From contig NZ_QUZU01000011.1 in NCBI RefSeq assembly GCF_004682055.1, positions 62,001 to 126,000 on the forward strand: DNA of 64,000 nucleotides. The letters run 5' to 3'. The notes beneath the pieces were generated by a model that saw nothing but the letters and a program-made list of their open reading frames with translations, was not told the origin of the DNA and did no database searches. This DNA is from Pseudomonas kairouanensis. Lineage in GTDB: Bacteria; Pseudomonadota; Gammaproteobacteria; Pseudomonadales; Pseudomonadaceae. This document shows, one piece after another, positions 46,600-56,226 of this stretch (position 1 is its first letter; the number at the start of each line of letters is the position of its first letter). The translations under genes and the position numbers were made by a program.

Positions 46600-47808
46600 T
46601 TAAACCTGGTTCAGCCGTTGGGCGATAAAAGAGATCAGTTGGCGGGCAATCTTGCCCTTGCTGGTCTGGGCGAAAAGGGTGGCCTGCAGGTCGCGGTCGA
46701 TCACGCTGCAGGCGTTTTCCTCGCTGTTGAAGCCGATGCTCGGGTTGGCGACATCATTGGCAACGATCAGATCGAGGTTTTTGTCTTTCAATTTGCGTGC
46801 GGCATAGTCCAGCAAATGCTCGGTCTCGGCGGCAAAACCGACGCTGAATGGGCGATCCGGACGGGTGGCGATGGTGGCCAGGATGTCCGGGTTGCGCACC
46901 ATTTGCAGGAGCAGGCCGTCGCCGCTTGTAGGGTCTTTCTTGAGCTTTTGCGGGGCTACGACTTCCGGGCGGTAATCCGCAACCGCTGCCGAGGCGATGA
47001 ACAGGTCGCAGGGAATGGCCGCTTCACAGGCCGCCAGCATGTCGCGGGCGCTGACTACGTCGATTCGCGTGACCCGATCAGGGGTGGGCAAATGCACCGG
47101 GCCTGTGATCAGGGTGACGCGCGCGCCTGCCTCGACCGCCGCTTCCGCCAAGGCAAAGCCCATTTTCCCTGAGCTATGGTTGGTGATGTAGCGCACCGGG
47201 TCGATGTTTTCCTGGGTTGGACCGGCGGTGATCAGCACATGCTTGCCGGTCAGGGCCAGGTGCTGGAAGCACTCGGCGGCGCACAGCGCCAGGTCATTGG
47301 CTTCAAGCATGCGGCCCATGCCCACGTCGCCGCAGGCCTGGCTGCCGGATGCCGGGCCGAAAACCTTGAGGCCACGGCTTTGCAGCAACTGGGTGTTGGC
47401 CTGGGTGGCCGGGTCGCGCCACATGGCCTGGTTCATGGCCGGTGCGATGGCGACGGTGGCGTCGGTGGCCAATACCAGGGTGGTCAGCAGGTCGTCGGCG
47501 ATGCCTTGGGCCAGACGGGCGATCAAGTCGGCGGTAGCCGGGGCGATCAGCACCAGGTCGGCCCATTTGGCCAGCTCGATGTGGCCCATGGCCGCTTCGG
47601 CCGCCGGGTCCAGCAGGTCCAGGTGAACTGGGTGGCCGGACAAGGCCTGCATGGTCAGCGGGGTGATGAACTCACTGCCGCCGCGGGTCATGACCACGCG
47701 CACTTCGGCGCCTTGGTCCAGGAGCCTGCGAACCAGTTCTGCGCTCTTGTAGGCGGCAATGCCGCCGCCGACGCCGAGAACGATGCGTTTCCGATACAGA
47801 CGCTGCAT
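46600..47808 (-). CDS. coaBC: Bifunctional phosphopantothenoylcysteine decarboxylase/synthetase CoaBC
   Basis: CoaBC carries out two steps of coenzyme A synthesis. The 402-residue product starts [22 protein letters not shown]. The CoaC half has the catalytic His in [10 protein letters not shown], the PAMNQAMW motif and the cysteine in [13 protein letters not shown]. The CoaB half has [16 protein letters not shown] and KLKKDP. A much longer reading to 48312 runs antisense through radC and was rejected. It is divergent from radC. Confidence 0.96.
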   Translation of the reverse strand: MQRLYRKRIVLGVGGGIAAYKSAELVRRLLDQGAEVRVVMTRGGSEFITPLTMQALSGHPVHLDLLDPAAEAAMGHIELAKWADLVLIAPATADLIARLAQGIADDLLTTLVLATDATVAIAPAMNQAMWRDPATQANTQLLQSRGLKVFGPASGSQACGDVGMGRMLEANDLALCAAECFQHLALTGKHVLITAGPTQENIDPVRYITNHSSGKMGFALAEAAVEAGARVTLITGPVHLPTPDRVTRIDVVSARDMLAACEAAIPCDLFIASAAVADYRPEVVAPQKLKKDPTSGDGLLLQMVRNPDILATIATRPDRPFSVGFAAETEHLLDYAARKLKDKNLDLIVANDVANPSIGFNSEENACSVIDRDLQATLFAQTSKGKIARQLISFIAQRLNQV

Positions 47809-47946
47809 TGGTTTGCCTTTCCAGTTCAGTGACGCCTGCGATGCCCCCTCCCCAGGTGAAATCGCACGCAAAAAAGAGGGCCTACGATAACACAGCGTCC
47901 GCCAGGCAACAGCGGTGCACATGGCGCATATGGAGAGGGAGGTGGG

Positions 47947-48621
47947 ATGAGTATTCGCGATTGGCCGGTGGCCGAGCGGCCACGGGAGAAGCTGTTGGAG
48001 TGGGGGGCGGCGAGTCTTTCGGATGCTGAATTGCTGGCGATTTTCCTGCGCACCGGCGTTGCCGGCATGAGCGCCGTAGACCTGGCGCGCCATCTGCTGA
48101 TGCAGTTTGGCGGCCTGCGCCCGTTGCTGGAGGCCAGCCAGACCCAGTTCAGTCAGCACTTGGGCCTGGGGCCGGCGAAGTTTGCCCAGTTGCAGGCGGT
48201 GCTGGAAATGTCCCGGCGCCACATGGCCGAGCGGCTGCGCAGCCATTCGGTGTTGGAAAGCCCGGTGGCGGTGCGGGATTACCTCAAGGCGCTGTTGCGT
48301 CATGAGCCCCACGAGACCTTTGGTTGCCTGTTTCTGGACTCAAAACACCGGGTGCTTGGGTTCGAGGCGTTGTCCCAGGGCACCATCGACGCGGCGATGG
48401 TTTACCCCCGGCAAGTGGTCAAGCGCGCTTTGGCTTATAACGCTGCGGCGCTGATCCTGTGTCACAACCATCCTTCCGGCAGCCTGGAGCCCAGCGCAGC
48501 TGATCGAAAATTGACCAAGTTGCTGCAAAAAGCCCTGGAAGTGGTGGATGTGCGGGTGCTGGACCACATCATCGTGGGCGACGGTGACCCCTTGTCGATG
48601 GCGGAATATGGCTGGATGTAA
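47947..48621 (+). CDS. radC: RadC-family JAB/MPN domain protein
   Basis: RadC proteins carry a JAMM metalloprotease-like domain. A role in DNA repair was proposed long ago and is now doubted. The 224-residue product has an N-terminal helix-hairpin-helix region (about 30-80) and the MPN domain with [16 protein letters not shown] (JAMM motif) and the upstream glutamate in [11 protein letters not shown]. The start follows a GGGAGGTGGG site. It stands alone between coaBC and a convergent peptide-binding protein gene. Confidence 0.93.
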   Translation: MSIRDWPVAERPREKLLEWGAASLSDAELLAIFLRTGVAGMSAVDLARHLLMQFGGLRPLLEASQTQFSQHLGLGPAKFAQLQAVLEMSRRHMAERLRSHSVLESPVAVRDYLKALLRHEPHETFGCLFLDSKHRVLGFEALSQGTIDAAMVYPRQVVKRALAYNAAALILCHNHPSGSLEPSAADRKLTKLLQKALEVVDVRVLDHIIVGDGDPLSMAEYGWM

Positions 48622-48649
48622 CCCCGCCCGATCAGGGCGGGGCACAGGT

Positions 48650-50242
48650 TCAGGGCTTGATGCTGACCTTGGAGAAATCCTGGCGGCCGAACGGGCTTAC
48701 CTGGTAACCCTCGACAGTCTTGCGTGCCAGAGCGAACGCCGTTGGGTGAGCCAGCGGCAACCACAGCGCCTGTTGCTGGATCTGCGCCTGGGCCTGCTGG
48801 TACAGCTTGCTGCGTACCCCTTGCTCGCTGGTGGTCTTGCCAGCACTGATCAGCTTGTCCAGCGCCGGGTCGCAGTAGCGGGCGAAGTTGGTACCGGACT
48901 TCACCGCCGCGCAAGAGAACTGCGGGGTCAGGAAGTTATCCGGGTCGCCGTTGTCGCCGGCCCAGCCCATGAACAGCAGGTCGTGCTCACCGGCCTTGGC
49001 GCGGCGGATCAGCTCGCCCCACTCGATCACACGGATCTCGGCCTGGATGCCGATTTTGGCCAGGTCTGCCTGCAGCAGTTGGGCGCCGAGGTTCGGGTTG
49101 GGGTTCAGCAGGCTGCCGGTGGGGCGTGTCCAGATCGTGGTCTTGAAGCCGTCCTTGAGACCGGCACGGTCCAGCAGGGATTTGGCTTTGGCCAGGTCCT
49201 GTGGATAACCCGGCAAATCCTTGGCGTAGCTCCAAGTATTGGGCGGGTAAGGGCCATTGGCGGCTTCGGCGGTGCCTTCAAATACAGCCTTGAGGTAGCT
49301 GGCCTTGTCGAACGCCAGGTTGATTGCCTGACGTACTTCGGGCTTGTCCAGCGGTGGATGCTGGCTGTTGATGGCCACGAATGCGGTCATGAAGGCTGCG
49401 GTTTTCTCGACCTTGAGTGCGGTGTCCTTCTCGGCCTCGCCCACATCCAGCGGCTTGGGCGACAGGGCGATCTGGCATTCATTGCGGTGCAATTTCTGCA
49501 GGCGCACGTTGGCATCCGGAGTGATGGCGAAGATCAAGTTATCCACAGCCGGTTTGCCAGCGAAGTAGTCCGGGTTGGCCTTGTAGCGCACTACAGCGTC
49601 TTTCTGGAAACGCGAGAAAACAAACGGCCCGGTGCCGATTGGCTGGCTGTTGAGCTTTTCGGGAGTACCGGCCTTGAGCAGCTTGTCGGCGTATTCCGCC
49701 GGGTAGATGGAGGCAAAGCCCATGCTCAGCGCGGCAAGGAACGTGGAGTCGGCGTGATCGAGGGTGAACCGTACGGTCAGCGGGTCGAGGGCGTCGATTT
49801 TCTTGACCAGCGTCGGCAATTGCAACGACTGCGCGTGGGGGAAGCCACTCTGGGCGATCTTGTGCCACGGGTTGGCCGGGTCGAGCATGCGCTCGAAGCT
49901 GAAGCGAACGTCTTCGGCGGAAAGGGCGCGGCTTGGGGTGAAATAGTCGGTGCGGTGGAACTTCACATCCGGGTGCAGCTTGAAGGTGTAGGTCAGGCCG
50001 TCCGGCGAAACTTCCCAGCTGTCCGCCAGGCTGGGCACCAGCTTGCCACTGGCCGCGTCGTAGTCCACCAGGCGGTTCATGAGCACATCGGCCGAGGCGT
50101 TGGTGGTGGTCAGCGAGTTGTATTGCACCACATCGAACCCTTCGGGGCTGGCCTCGGTGCAAACGCTCAAGTTGCTGGCGGCAGAGGCCAGCGGCGCGAT
50201 AAAGAGAGGGGCGAGCAACAGCGGTAGGGCAGCGAGGCGCAT
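48650..50242 (-). CDS. Periplasmic peptide-binding protein (DppA/SBP_bac_5 family)
   Basis: This is the solute-binding part of an ABC importer for di- or oligopeptides. The 530-residue product has a signal peptide ending near PLASA (residue 21) and the SBP_bac_5 pattern: VCTEASPEGFDVVQYNS, LADSWEVSPDGLTYTFKL, PIGTGPFVF, and a C-terminal LMGWAGDNGDPDNFL. No permease or ATPase genes lie in the window, so it must serve a transporter encoded elsewhere. The ligand could also be a haem or an amine-containing peptide; the sequence alone cannot tell. Confidence 0.9.
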   Translation of the reverse strand: MRLAALPLLLAPLFIAPLASAASNLSVCTEASPEGFDVVQYNSLTTTNASADVLMNRLVDYDAASGKLVPSLADSWEVSPDGLTYTFKLHPDVKFHRTDYFTPSRALSAEDVRFSFERMLDPANPWHKIAQSGFPHAQSLQLPTLVKKIDALDPLTVRFTLDHADSTFLAALSMGFASIYPAEYADKLLKAGTPEKLNSQPIGTGPFVFSRFQKDAVVRYKANPDYFAGKPAVDNLIFAITPDANVRLQKLHRNECQIALSPKPLDVGEAEKDTALKVEKTAAFMTAFVAINSQHPPLDKPEVRQAINLAFDKASYLKAVFEGTAEAANGPYPPNTWSYAKDLPGYPQDLAKAKSLLDRAGLKDGFKTTIWTRPTGSLLNPNPNLGAQLLQADLAKIGIQAEIRVIEWGELIRRAKAGEHDLLFMGWAGDNGDPDNFLTPQFSCAAVKSGTNFARYCDPALDKLISAGKTTSEQGVRSKLYQQAQAQIQQQALWLPLAHPTAFALARKTVEGYQVSPFGRQDFSKVSIKP

Positions 50243-50700
50243 GTTCGGTTTCCTTTGCAGATCGAAGGCCCATCTGCGAGTGCAGTCTGGAAAAGGCCTA
50301 CCGTAGAGGTCTGATTGATAAATGACTAGCCCATTTTTGCCTGTGCTTTTGCTTCAAATGCTGTTTTCATGGCGCCTCAGCGCGTTCCGCCGTGCATTTT
50401 TTTGCGCGGGTGGGCGCTGTAAATCATTCTGTGCGACGAGTGGTCGGCTGTGACAGCGGCCCCTCCTGGCAACGGTTCAGGTGTGTTTTGCCTAGATTTA
50501 CGCCGGTAAAAACACACGGGCTGTTGTTGCACTGGGGTCTTTCTGGTATAAAGCAGCGCTCTTTTCTAGGGGCCCGGTTCCTTCGCTTGTAGGTGTAGCC
50601 GGTAAGACCCTAAAGAAACGCGGCGCCTGGCGCCAAATGACTGAGAGATTAAGCGGCCAACCCATGCCGGGTTGGGCATGTGGTTTTAGAGGGCTGAGGC
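50243..50700. promoter_or_regulatory. Long leader and promoter region upstream of rpmB
   Basis: No gene is seen in these 458 bp. They contain the promoter of the peptide-binding protein gene (not resolved), a clear rpmB promoter at 50524-50552, and a predicted leader of about 140 nt. The leader has GGCGCC-T-GGCGCC (about 50620) and a hairpin CCAACCC-ATGCC-GGGTTGG (50657-50675) just before the start of rpmB. Confidence 0.6.
50524..50552 (+). promoter_or_regulatory. Sigma70 promoter of rpmB-rpmG
   Basis: TTGTTG (50524-50529), 17-bp spacer, TATAAA (50547-50552). Spacing is ideal and both boxes are close to consensus. It is followed by a GC-rich initial segment (GCAGCGCT), as in growth-rate-controlled ribosomal promoters. 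Confidence 0.75.
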
Positions 50701-50934
50701 ATGTCGAGAGTCTGTCAAGTTACCGGTAAGGGTCCGGTGACTGGGAATAACATTTCCCACGCAAATAACAAAACCCGTCGTCGTTTCCTGCCGAACCTGC
50801 AGCATCACCGCTTCTGGGTTGAAGAAGAGAAACGTTTTGTTCGCCTGCGTGTATCTGCTAAAGGCATGCGCATCATCGACAAGCGTGGCATCACTGTCGT
50901 GCTGGCCGAAATCCGTGCCGCTGGCAAGATCTAA
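50701..50934 (+). CDS. rpmB: 50S ribosomal protein L28
   Basis: The 77-residue product begins [17 protein letters not shown] and contains [15 protein letters not shown], diagnostic for L28. It sits 11 bp before rpmG in the usual order. Confidence 0.98.
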   Translation: MSRVCQVTGKGPVTGNNISHANNKTRRRFLPNLQHHRFWVEEEKRFVRLRVSAKGMRIIDKRGITVVLAEIRAAGKI

Positions 50935-50945
50935 GGAGCTCTATC

Positions 50946-51101
50946 ATGCGTGAATTGATTCGAATGATCTCTAGCGCCGGTACTGGTCACTTCTACACTA
51001 CCGACAAGAACAAGCGTACTACCCCGGACAAGCTCGAAAAGAAAATGTTCGACCCGCGCGTTCGCAAGCACGTGATCTACAAAGAAGGCAAAATCAAGTA
51101 A
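50946..51101 (+). CDS. rpmG: 50S ribosomal protein L33
   Basis: The 51-residue product begins [19 protein letters not shown] and ends [11 protein letters not shown], diagnostic for L33. It lacks the CxxC zinc motifs, so it is the zinc-free form. An AAGGAG site in TAAGGAGCTCTATC precedes the ATG. A terminator follows at 51121. Confidence 0.98.
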   Translation: MRELIRMISSAGTGHFYTTDKNKRTTPDKLEKKMFDPRVRKHVIYKEGKIK

Positions 51102-51120
51102 TTGATTTTCTTCCTTGTGA

Positions 51121-51156
51121 AAAAAAGCCCGTCTCTCACGAGTCGGGCTTTTTTTT
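51121..51156 (+). terminator. Terminator after rpmG
   Basis: AAAAAAGCCCG-T-CTC-TCAC-GAG-T-CGGGCTTTTTTTT: stem with one internal T/T mismatch and a strong T-run. The A-run on the left makes it work also for the convergent cupin gene. Confidence 0.92.
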
Positions 51157-51172
51157 GCCTGTGATTTGCCGG

Positions 51173-51535
51173 TCAGGCCTTCTGTTCAAACACCACGTAG
51201 ATCTTGCGGCACGGCTCCAGCACTTCCCAAGTGCCCACGAACCCGGCCGGGATCACGAAGCGGTCGCCGGCGCGCAGGGTCTTGGCGTTACCCTCGGCAT
51301 CCCTCAGCACAGACACACCCTGCACAATTTCGCAGTACTCGTGTTCGGTGTAGTTGACCTTCCAGTGCCCGACCTCTCCCTCCCACACCCCAGCGCTCAT
51401 TTGGCCGCACGGGCTGTTGTAGTGGTTGTAGATCGTTTGCTCAGGGTCGCCCTTGAGGATTTTTTCCGCAGCAGGGCGGTAGCGGTCGGGGGCGGTGTTG
51501 GCTTGGCTGAAGTCGACGATGTCCTGGATGCTCAT
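51173..51535 (-). CDS. Cupin-domain protein
   Basis: The 120-residue product is a single small beta barrel of the cupin_3 type (EutQ/DUF861-like): GVWEGEVGHWKVNYTEHEYCEIVQGVSVL, then LRAGDRFVIPAGFVGTWEV. The usual metal ligands are only partly present: the TEHEYCEI glutamates are seen, but a second histidine is not evident. It lies next to the aldehyde dehydrogenase gene but is divergent from it. Similar genes occur with amine catabolism genes. Function unknown. Confidence 0.82.
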   Translation of the reverse strand: MSIQDIVDFSQANTAPDRYRPAAEKILKGDPEQTIYNHYNSPCGQMSAGVWEGEVGHWKVNYTEHEYCEIVQGVSVLRDAEGNAKTLRAGDRFVIPAGFVGTWEVLEPCRKIYVVFEQKA

Positions 51536-51765
51536 GTGCGTGTCCCGTCTGGCCTGCGGTTGAAGAGCCCAAAGTCTATGTTTATTAAAATGAACATCGC
51601 AAGGGCGTATCCCGGGGTTATGTCAAATATATTGAAACATCCCCAGCGGCTGGTTTAGGGTGGCACCTGCCTTGAGCCGAACAGCAGGCTGGCGGGGCAA
51701 GCATTCTTTGAGGCTGCCGGGGGACATCGCCTGGCCCTTGTATTCAATAAGAGGAGGACACCCGC

Positions 51766-53259
51766 ATGACCACCCTGACCCGTGCCGACTGGGAACAACG
51801 CGCCAAGGATCTGAAGATCGAAGGCCGTGCTTACATCAATGGCGAATACACCGCCGCAGCCTCCGGTGACACCTTCGAATGCATCAGCCCGGTCGACGGC
51901 CGTCTGCTGGGCAAGGTAGCCAGCTGTGACGCCGCCGACGCCCAGCGCGCCGTGGAAAACGCCCGCGCTACCTTCAATTCCGGTGTCTGGTCGCGCCTGG
52001 CGCCGGCCAAGCGCAAGTCGGCCATGATCCGTTTCGCCGCGCTGCTCAAGGAAAATGCCGAAGAGCTGGCGCTGCTTGAAACCCTGGACATGGGCAAGCC
52101 AATCAGCGATTCCCTCAATGTTGACGTGGCCGGCGCAGCCAATGCCCTGAGCTGGAGCGGCGAGGCCATCGACAAGATCTACGACGAAGTTGCAGCAACG
52201 CCACACAATCAGCTGGGCCTGGTGACCCGCGAGCCTGTCGGCGTCGTGGCGGCCATTGTGCCGTGGAACTTCCCGCTGATGATGGCCTGCTGGAAGCTGG
52301 GGCCAGCGCTGTCCACCGGTAACTCGGTGATCCTCAAACCGTCCGAAAAGTCTCCGCTGACTGCCATCCGTATCGCTGCACTGGCGGTGGAAGCCGGTAT
52401 TCCAAAAGGCGTGTTCAACGTGCTGCCGGGCTATGGCCATACCGTGGGCAATGCGCTGGCGTTGCACATGGACGTCGACACCCTGGTGTTCACCGGCTCT
52501 ACCAAGATCGCCAAGCAGCTGTTGATCCGCTCCGGCGAATCGAATATGAAGCGCGTATGGCTGGAGGCTGGCGGCAAGAGCCCGAACATCGTGTTTGCCG
52601 ACGCCCCGGACCTGCAGGCCGCCGCCGAATCTGCCGCTGGCGCCATTGCCTTCAACCAGGGTGAGGTCTGCACTGCCGGTTCGCGTCTGCTCGTGGAGCG
52701 CTCCATCAAAGACAAATTCCTGCCGCTGGTGATCGAAGCCCTCAAAGGCTGGAAGCCAGGCAACCCGCTGGACCCGGCCACCAATGTGGGCGCCCTGGTG
52801 GACACCCAGCAGATGAATACCGTGCTGTCCTACATTGAAGCCGGCCACACCGACGGTGCCAAATTGGTGGCGGGCGGCAAGCGCACCCTGGAAGAAACCG
52901 GCGGTACCTACGTGGAGCCGACGATTTTCGACGGTGTGACCAACGCCATGAAAATCGCCCAGGAAGAGATCTTCGGTCCAGTCCTTTCGGTGATCACCTT
53001 CGACAGTGCCGAAGAAGCGGTCGCCATTGCCAACGACACCATCTACGGCCTGGCCGCAGCGGTGTGGACAGCGGATATCTCCAAGGCGCACCTGACTGCC
53101 AAGGCCCTGCGTGCTGGTAGCGTGTGGGTCAACCAGTACGACGGTGGCGATATGACCGCGCCGTTCGGTGGCTTCAAGCAGTCGGGCAATGGCCGCGACA
53201 AGTCGCTGCATGCGTTCGACAAGTACACCGAGCTGAAATCGACCTGGATCAAGCTGTAA
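51766..53259 (+). CDS. pauC: Aldehyde dehydrogenase of the KauB/PauC (gamma-glutamyl-gamma-aminobutyraldehyde) type
   Basis: This NAD(P)-dependent enzyme oxidises aldehydes made from polyamines and guanidinobutyrate. The 497-residue product has the substrate-binding VPWNFPLMM (about 165-173), the catalytic Glu in LEAGGKSPN and the catalytic Cys302 (NQGEVCTAG). It starts after a GAGGAGG site. The position two genes from rpmG matches kauB/pauC of P. aeruginosa. pauR and puuB-like genes nearby support a polyamine role. Exact substrate range is inferred. Confidence 0.88.
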   Translation: MTTLTRADWEQRAKDLKIEGRAYINGEYTAAASGDTFECISPVDGRLLGKVASCDAADAQRAVENARATFNSGVWSRLAPAKRKSAMIRFAALLKENAEELALLETLDMGKPISDSLNVDVAGAANALSWSGEAIDKIYDEVAATPHNQLGLVTREPVGVVAAIVPWNFPLMMACWKLGPALSTGNSVILKPSEKSPLTAIRIAALAVEAGIPKGVFNVLPGYGHTVGNALALHMDVDTLVFTGSTKIAKQLLIRSGESNMKRVWLEAGGKSPNIVFADAPDLQAAAESAAGAIAFNQGEVCTAGSRLLVERSIKDKFLPLVIEALKGWKPGNPLDPATNVGALVDTQQMNTVLSYIEAGHTDGAKLVAGGKRTLEETGGTYVEPTIFDGVTNAMKIAQEEIFGPVLSVITFDSAEEAVAIANDTIYGLAAAVWTADISKAHLTAKALRAGSVWVNQYDGGDMTAPFGGFKQSGNGRDKSLHAFDKYTELKSTWIKL

Positions 53260-53285
53260 CTTTCAGGGCTCACCGCAGGTAAAAA

Positions 53286-53374
53286 TGTGGGAGCGGGCTT
53301 GCTCGCGAATGCGGTGTATCAGTACCAGATGAGCTGGCTGATCCACCGCGTTCGCGAGCAAGCCCGCTCCCACA
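53286..53374. repeat. REP pair (GTGGGAGCGGGC family) between pauC and the transporter gene
   Basis: Arms TGTGGGAGCGGGCTTGCTCG and its inverse ending GCCCGCTCCCACA, 26 bp after the pauC stop. It lies 42 bp before the MFS gene start. Confidence 0.9.
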
Positions 53375-53415
53375 CTGTTTTGTGTGTTCTTAAAGTTATC
53401 CACAGGAGCGTGGAA

Positions 53416-54558
53416 ATGCGTTGGGCGACTTATTTCGCCGTGTTGGCCTCGGTCCTCAGTGTGGGCCTGGCCTTGGGCGTCAGCATGCCGCTGGTGTCTC
53501 TGCGTCTGGAAGGCTGGGGCTATGGCAGTTTTGCCATTGGCGTGATGGCCGCCATGCCCGCATTTGGTGTGTTGCTGGGGGCAAAGCTCTCCAGCCGCTT
53601 GGCTGCGTGGCTGGGCACTGCCAATCTGATGCGTTTGTGTCTGTGGGGTGGCGCGGTGTCCATCGGCTTGCTGGCGATTCTGCCCAGCTACCCGGTGTGG
53701 CTGGTGCTGCGCTTGATGATCGGGGTAATCCTGACCATCGTGTTTGTCCTGGGCGAAAGCTGGATCAACCAGTTGGTGGTGGAGCAGTGGCGCGGCAGGC
53801 TGGTGGCGTTGTATGGGTGCAGTTATGCCCTGAGCCAACTGTCGGGCCCGTTGCTGTTGGGGGTGATCGGCACCGACCATGACTATGGTTTCTGGGTTGG
53901 CGTGGCGTTGTTGGTGGTGGCACCGATTCTGTTGTTGGGCCGCTCCGGTGCGCCCACCGCCGATGCCTTCAGCGTCACGTTTGCTGATCTGTGGCGCTTC
54001 TGCCTGAGCCTGCCGGCGATTGCCTGGGCGGTAGCGCTCTTTGCGGCGTTCGAAGCGATGATTCTGACGCTGCTACCGGTGTATTGCCTGCAACAGGGCT
54101 TCAACGCCGAGGTCGCCTTGGCCATGGTCAGCACAGTGGTGGTCGGCGACGCGCTTTTGCAATTGCCCATTGGCGCACTGGCGGACTACCTGCCGCGACG
54201 CATGTTGTTCTTGGGGTGTGCCGTGCTGTTGCTGGTGTCGAGCCTGGCAATTCCACTGGTATTGCATACGCCGCTGATCTGGCCGGTGTGGGTATTGTTC
54301 GGCGCCAGTGCCGGCGGGTTGTTCACGCTGTCGTTGATCCTTATTGGAGAGCGTTACCGAGACGATGCGTTGGTGCGCGCCAATGCACATGTGGCGCAAC
54401 TGTGGGGGATTGGCTGCTTGATCGGGCCGTTGGTGGCCGGTGCAGGTAGCCAGTGGGTCAGCGGGCATGCACTACCGTTTCTGATGGCGGCCGGTGCGTT
54501 GGGCTTGGTGGCGTTGTTGCTGCGCCAAGGCGCATTTGGGGCTGCACAGCCAGCCTGA
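53416..54558 (+). CDS. Major facilitator superfamily transporter (YcaD-like)
   Basis: The 380-residue product has about twelve hydrophobic segments and no signal peptide. It starts MRWATYFAVLASVLSVG after an AGGAG site. The longer reading from 53287 runs through the REP pair and was rejected. It resembles the YcaD group (GESWINQLVVEQWRGRLVALYG near residues 110-130, then LIGERYRDDALVRANA). The substrate is not known. It lies downstream of pauC with the REP pair between. Confidence 0.85.
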   Translation: MRWATYFAVLASVLSVGLALGVSMPLVSLRLEGWGYGSFAIGVMAAMPAFGVLLGAKLSSRLAAWLGTANLMRLCLWGGAVSIGLLAILPSYPVWLVLRLMIGVILTIVFVLGESWINQLVVEQWRGRLVALYGCSYALSQLSGPLLLGVIGTDHDYGFWVGVALLVVAPILLLGRSGAPTADAFSVTFADLWRFCLSLPAIAWAVALFAAFEAMILTLLPVYCLQQGFNAEVALAMVSTVVVGDALLQLPIGALADYLPRRMLFLGCAVLLLVSSLAIPLVLHTPLIWPVWVLFGASAGGLFTLSLILIGERYRDDALVRANAHVAQLWGIGCLIGPLVAGAGSQWVSGHALPFLMAAGALGLVALLLRQGAFGAAQPA

Positions 54559-54595
54559 GTTTGGAATACAGCCAGAAATGTGGGAGGTGTGGTTC

Positions 54596-56167
54596 TTAGA
54601 GCATGCGTTCCAGGCCTACGCTAGTGGCAAACCATGCGTTGAACCTGCGCCACCAGCTCCCCGGCTCGCGGTCCAGGGTGTGCAGTTGGCCGTCATCCTC
54701 GGTTACCCACACCACCTGGCCATCCTGCAATTTCGCCTCATAACTCAACGCCGGTGCCATGCCCTGCAACGCCAGGTTGCGCACATGCTCCGCCAGCTCC
54801 GGGCTGTCCACCAGTACGCCGACTTCGGTGTTCCACAGGACGGAGCGCGGGTCGAAGTTGAACGAACCGATAAACGACTTTTCCCGATCAAAGATCATGG
54901 CCTTGCTGTGCAGGCTGGAGTCCGAGCCGCGAAAGGTGCCGCGTCGAAACAGATGAGGGCCGCTGCCACCGCCGCCATCGCCCGGTTGGCGACGCAGCTC
55001 ATAGAGTTTCACTCCATGTTCCAGCAACGCCTTGCGATACGGCGCGTAGCCACCGTGCACGGCCGGTACGTCGGTAGCCTCCAGGGAGTTGGTCAGCAGG
55101 CTCACCGACACCCCCGCGTCAGCGCGGCCCGTGAGGTACACCAGCCCCGGCTCTCCGGGCACGAAGTACGCCGAGACCATCATCAGCTCGCGGCTTACCC
55201 CTTCCAGCTGCGGCGCCAGTTGGGTGGTGAGCAGCAGCCTGGGGTCCGGCTCGGCCGTGGCCAGCACCTTGCTCGGTGCGTCCCACAAGGCCTGGTTCCA
55301 GGCCCAGATCAACTCGCGGCGCCAGATGTGCATGCGCGGTTGGGTCTGGTAGGTGCGCAAGCGGTTGTACAGCGCATGATTCTGCTGGCGCGATTCGGCC
55401 AGCGACGCTTGCAAGCGCTCGCGCACGGCGGTCAGGTCGCCTTTGGATGGGCTGATGGACACAAAGTCATCAATCGGCTTGCTCAGGGCACTGTTCCAGT
55501 ACTGGTCAAAGCTGTGCCCGAGTTGCTCGGCCACCGGGCCCACGCTGAGCATGTCGATGTCGGTGAAGTTCAGGCTGGGCTCGGCGTCGAAATACTCATC
55601 CCCCAGGTTGCGCCCGCCCACGATGGCCACGCTGTTGTCTGCCAGCCACAGCTTGTTGTGCATGCGCCGATGTTGCAGCGACAGGTTGAACAAACGGCCC
55701 ATGGCTCGGGTAACGCCGGTACTGCGGCCCAGGTGCAGCGGGTTGAACAGGCGGATTTCGATCTGGGGGTGGGCGGCAAGGGTGGCGATTATTTGATCGA
55801 GGCCGTCGCTGGTGGTGTCGTCCAGCAGGATGCGTACCCGCACGCCACGGTCGGCGGCCTTGAGCAGTTCATCCACCAGCATGCGCGTGCTGATGCCGTC
55901 GTGGACGATGTAGTACTGCAAGTCGAGGCTGGTCTGGGCGTTGCGGATCAGCTCGGCACGGGCCATGAAGGCCTCGCTGCTGTTGGGCAGCAGGCGAAAG
56001 CCGGAGCGACCCTGGTAGGGCGCGGCCTGGGCCTGGATCGAGCGGCCGAAGGACGATTGCGCAGCGGGCAGGGCGTCGCTGGGGATGCGCGGTGTACTCA
56101 CCGTCGCGCAGCCGCCCAGCGCCAGGGCTCCCAACAGGAAAAACGGTAATAGCCGTTGCATCATCAA
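54596..56167 (-). CDS. Phospholipase D-family lipoprotein, cardiolipin-synthase (ClsC)-like
   Basis: The 523-residue product has a lipobox LGGC (Cys20) and two PLD motifs: HNKLWLADNSVAIVGGRN near residue 170 and LHSKAMIFDREKSFIGSFN near residue 420. Both HKD triads are complete, so it is probably active, either in cardiolipin synthesis or in phospholipid turnover. It is anchored in the outer or inner membrane by the lipid. It is similar in layout to E. coli ClsC but with a signal lipobox. It converges on the MFS gene. Confidence 0.85.
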   Translation of the reverse strand: MMMQRLLPFFLLGALALGGCATVSTPRIPSDALPAAQSSFGRSIQAQAAPYQGRSGFRLLPNSSEAFMARAELIRNAQTSLDLQYYIVHDGISTRMLVDELLKAADRGVRVRILLDDTTSDGLDQIIATLAAHPQIEIRLFNPLHLGRSTGVTRAMGRLFNLSLQHRRMHNKLWLADNSVAIVGGRNLGDEYFDAEPSLNFTDIDMLSVGPVAEQLGHSFDQYWNSALSKPIDDFVSISPSKGDLTAVRERLQASLAESRQQNHALYNRLRTYQTQPRMHIWRRELIWAWNQALWDAPSKVLATAEPDPRLLLTTQLAPQLEGVSRELMMVSAYFVPGEPGLVYLTGRADAGVSVSLLTNSLEATDVPAVHGGYAPYRKALLEHGVKLYELRRQPGDGGGGSGPHLFRRGTFRGSDSSLHSKAMIFDREKSFIGSFNFDPRSVLWNTEVGVLVDSPELAEHVRNLALQGMAPALSYEAKLQDGQVVWVTEDDGQLHTLDREPGSWWRRFNAWFATSVGLERML

Positions 56168-56226
56168 GGGAGTCGCTTCCAGATCAGGGCGGTTGTCGGC
56201 ATATGACGGCTATTTCCCGCGAAAGG

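Noticed and set aside
48548..50227. A 559-codon open frame opposite the peptide-binding protein gene
   Set aside because: Antisense shadow; the minus-strand gene has a signal peptide and family motifs.
50392..50592. A 66-codon open frame upstream of rpmB
   Set aside because: It overlaps the well-formed rpmB promoter and has no ribosome site.
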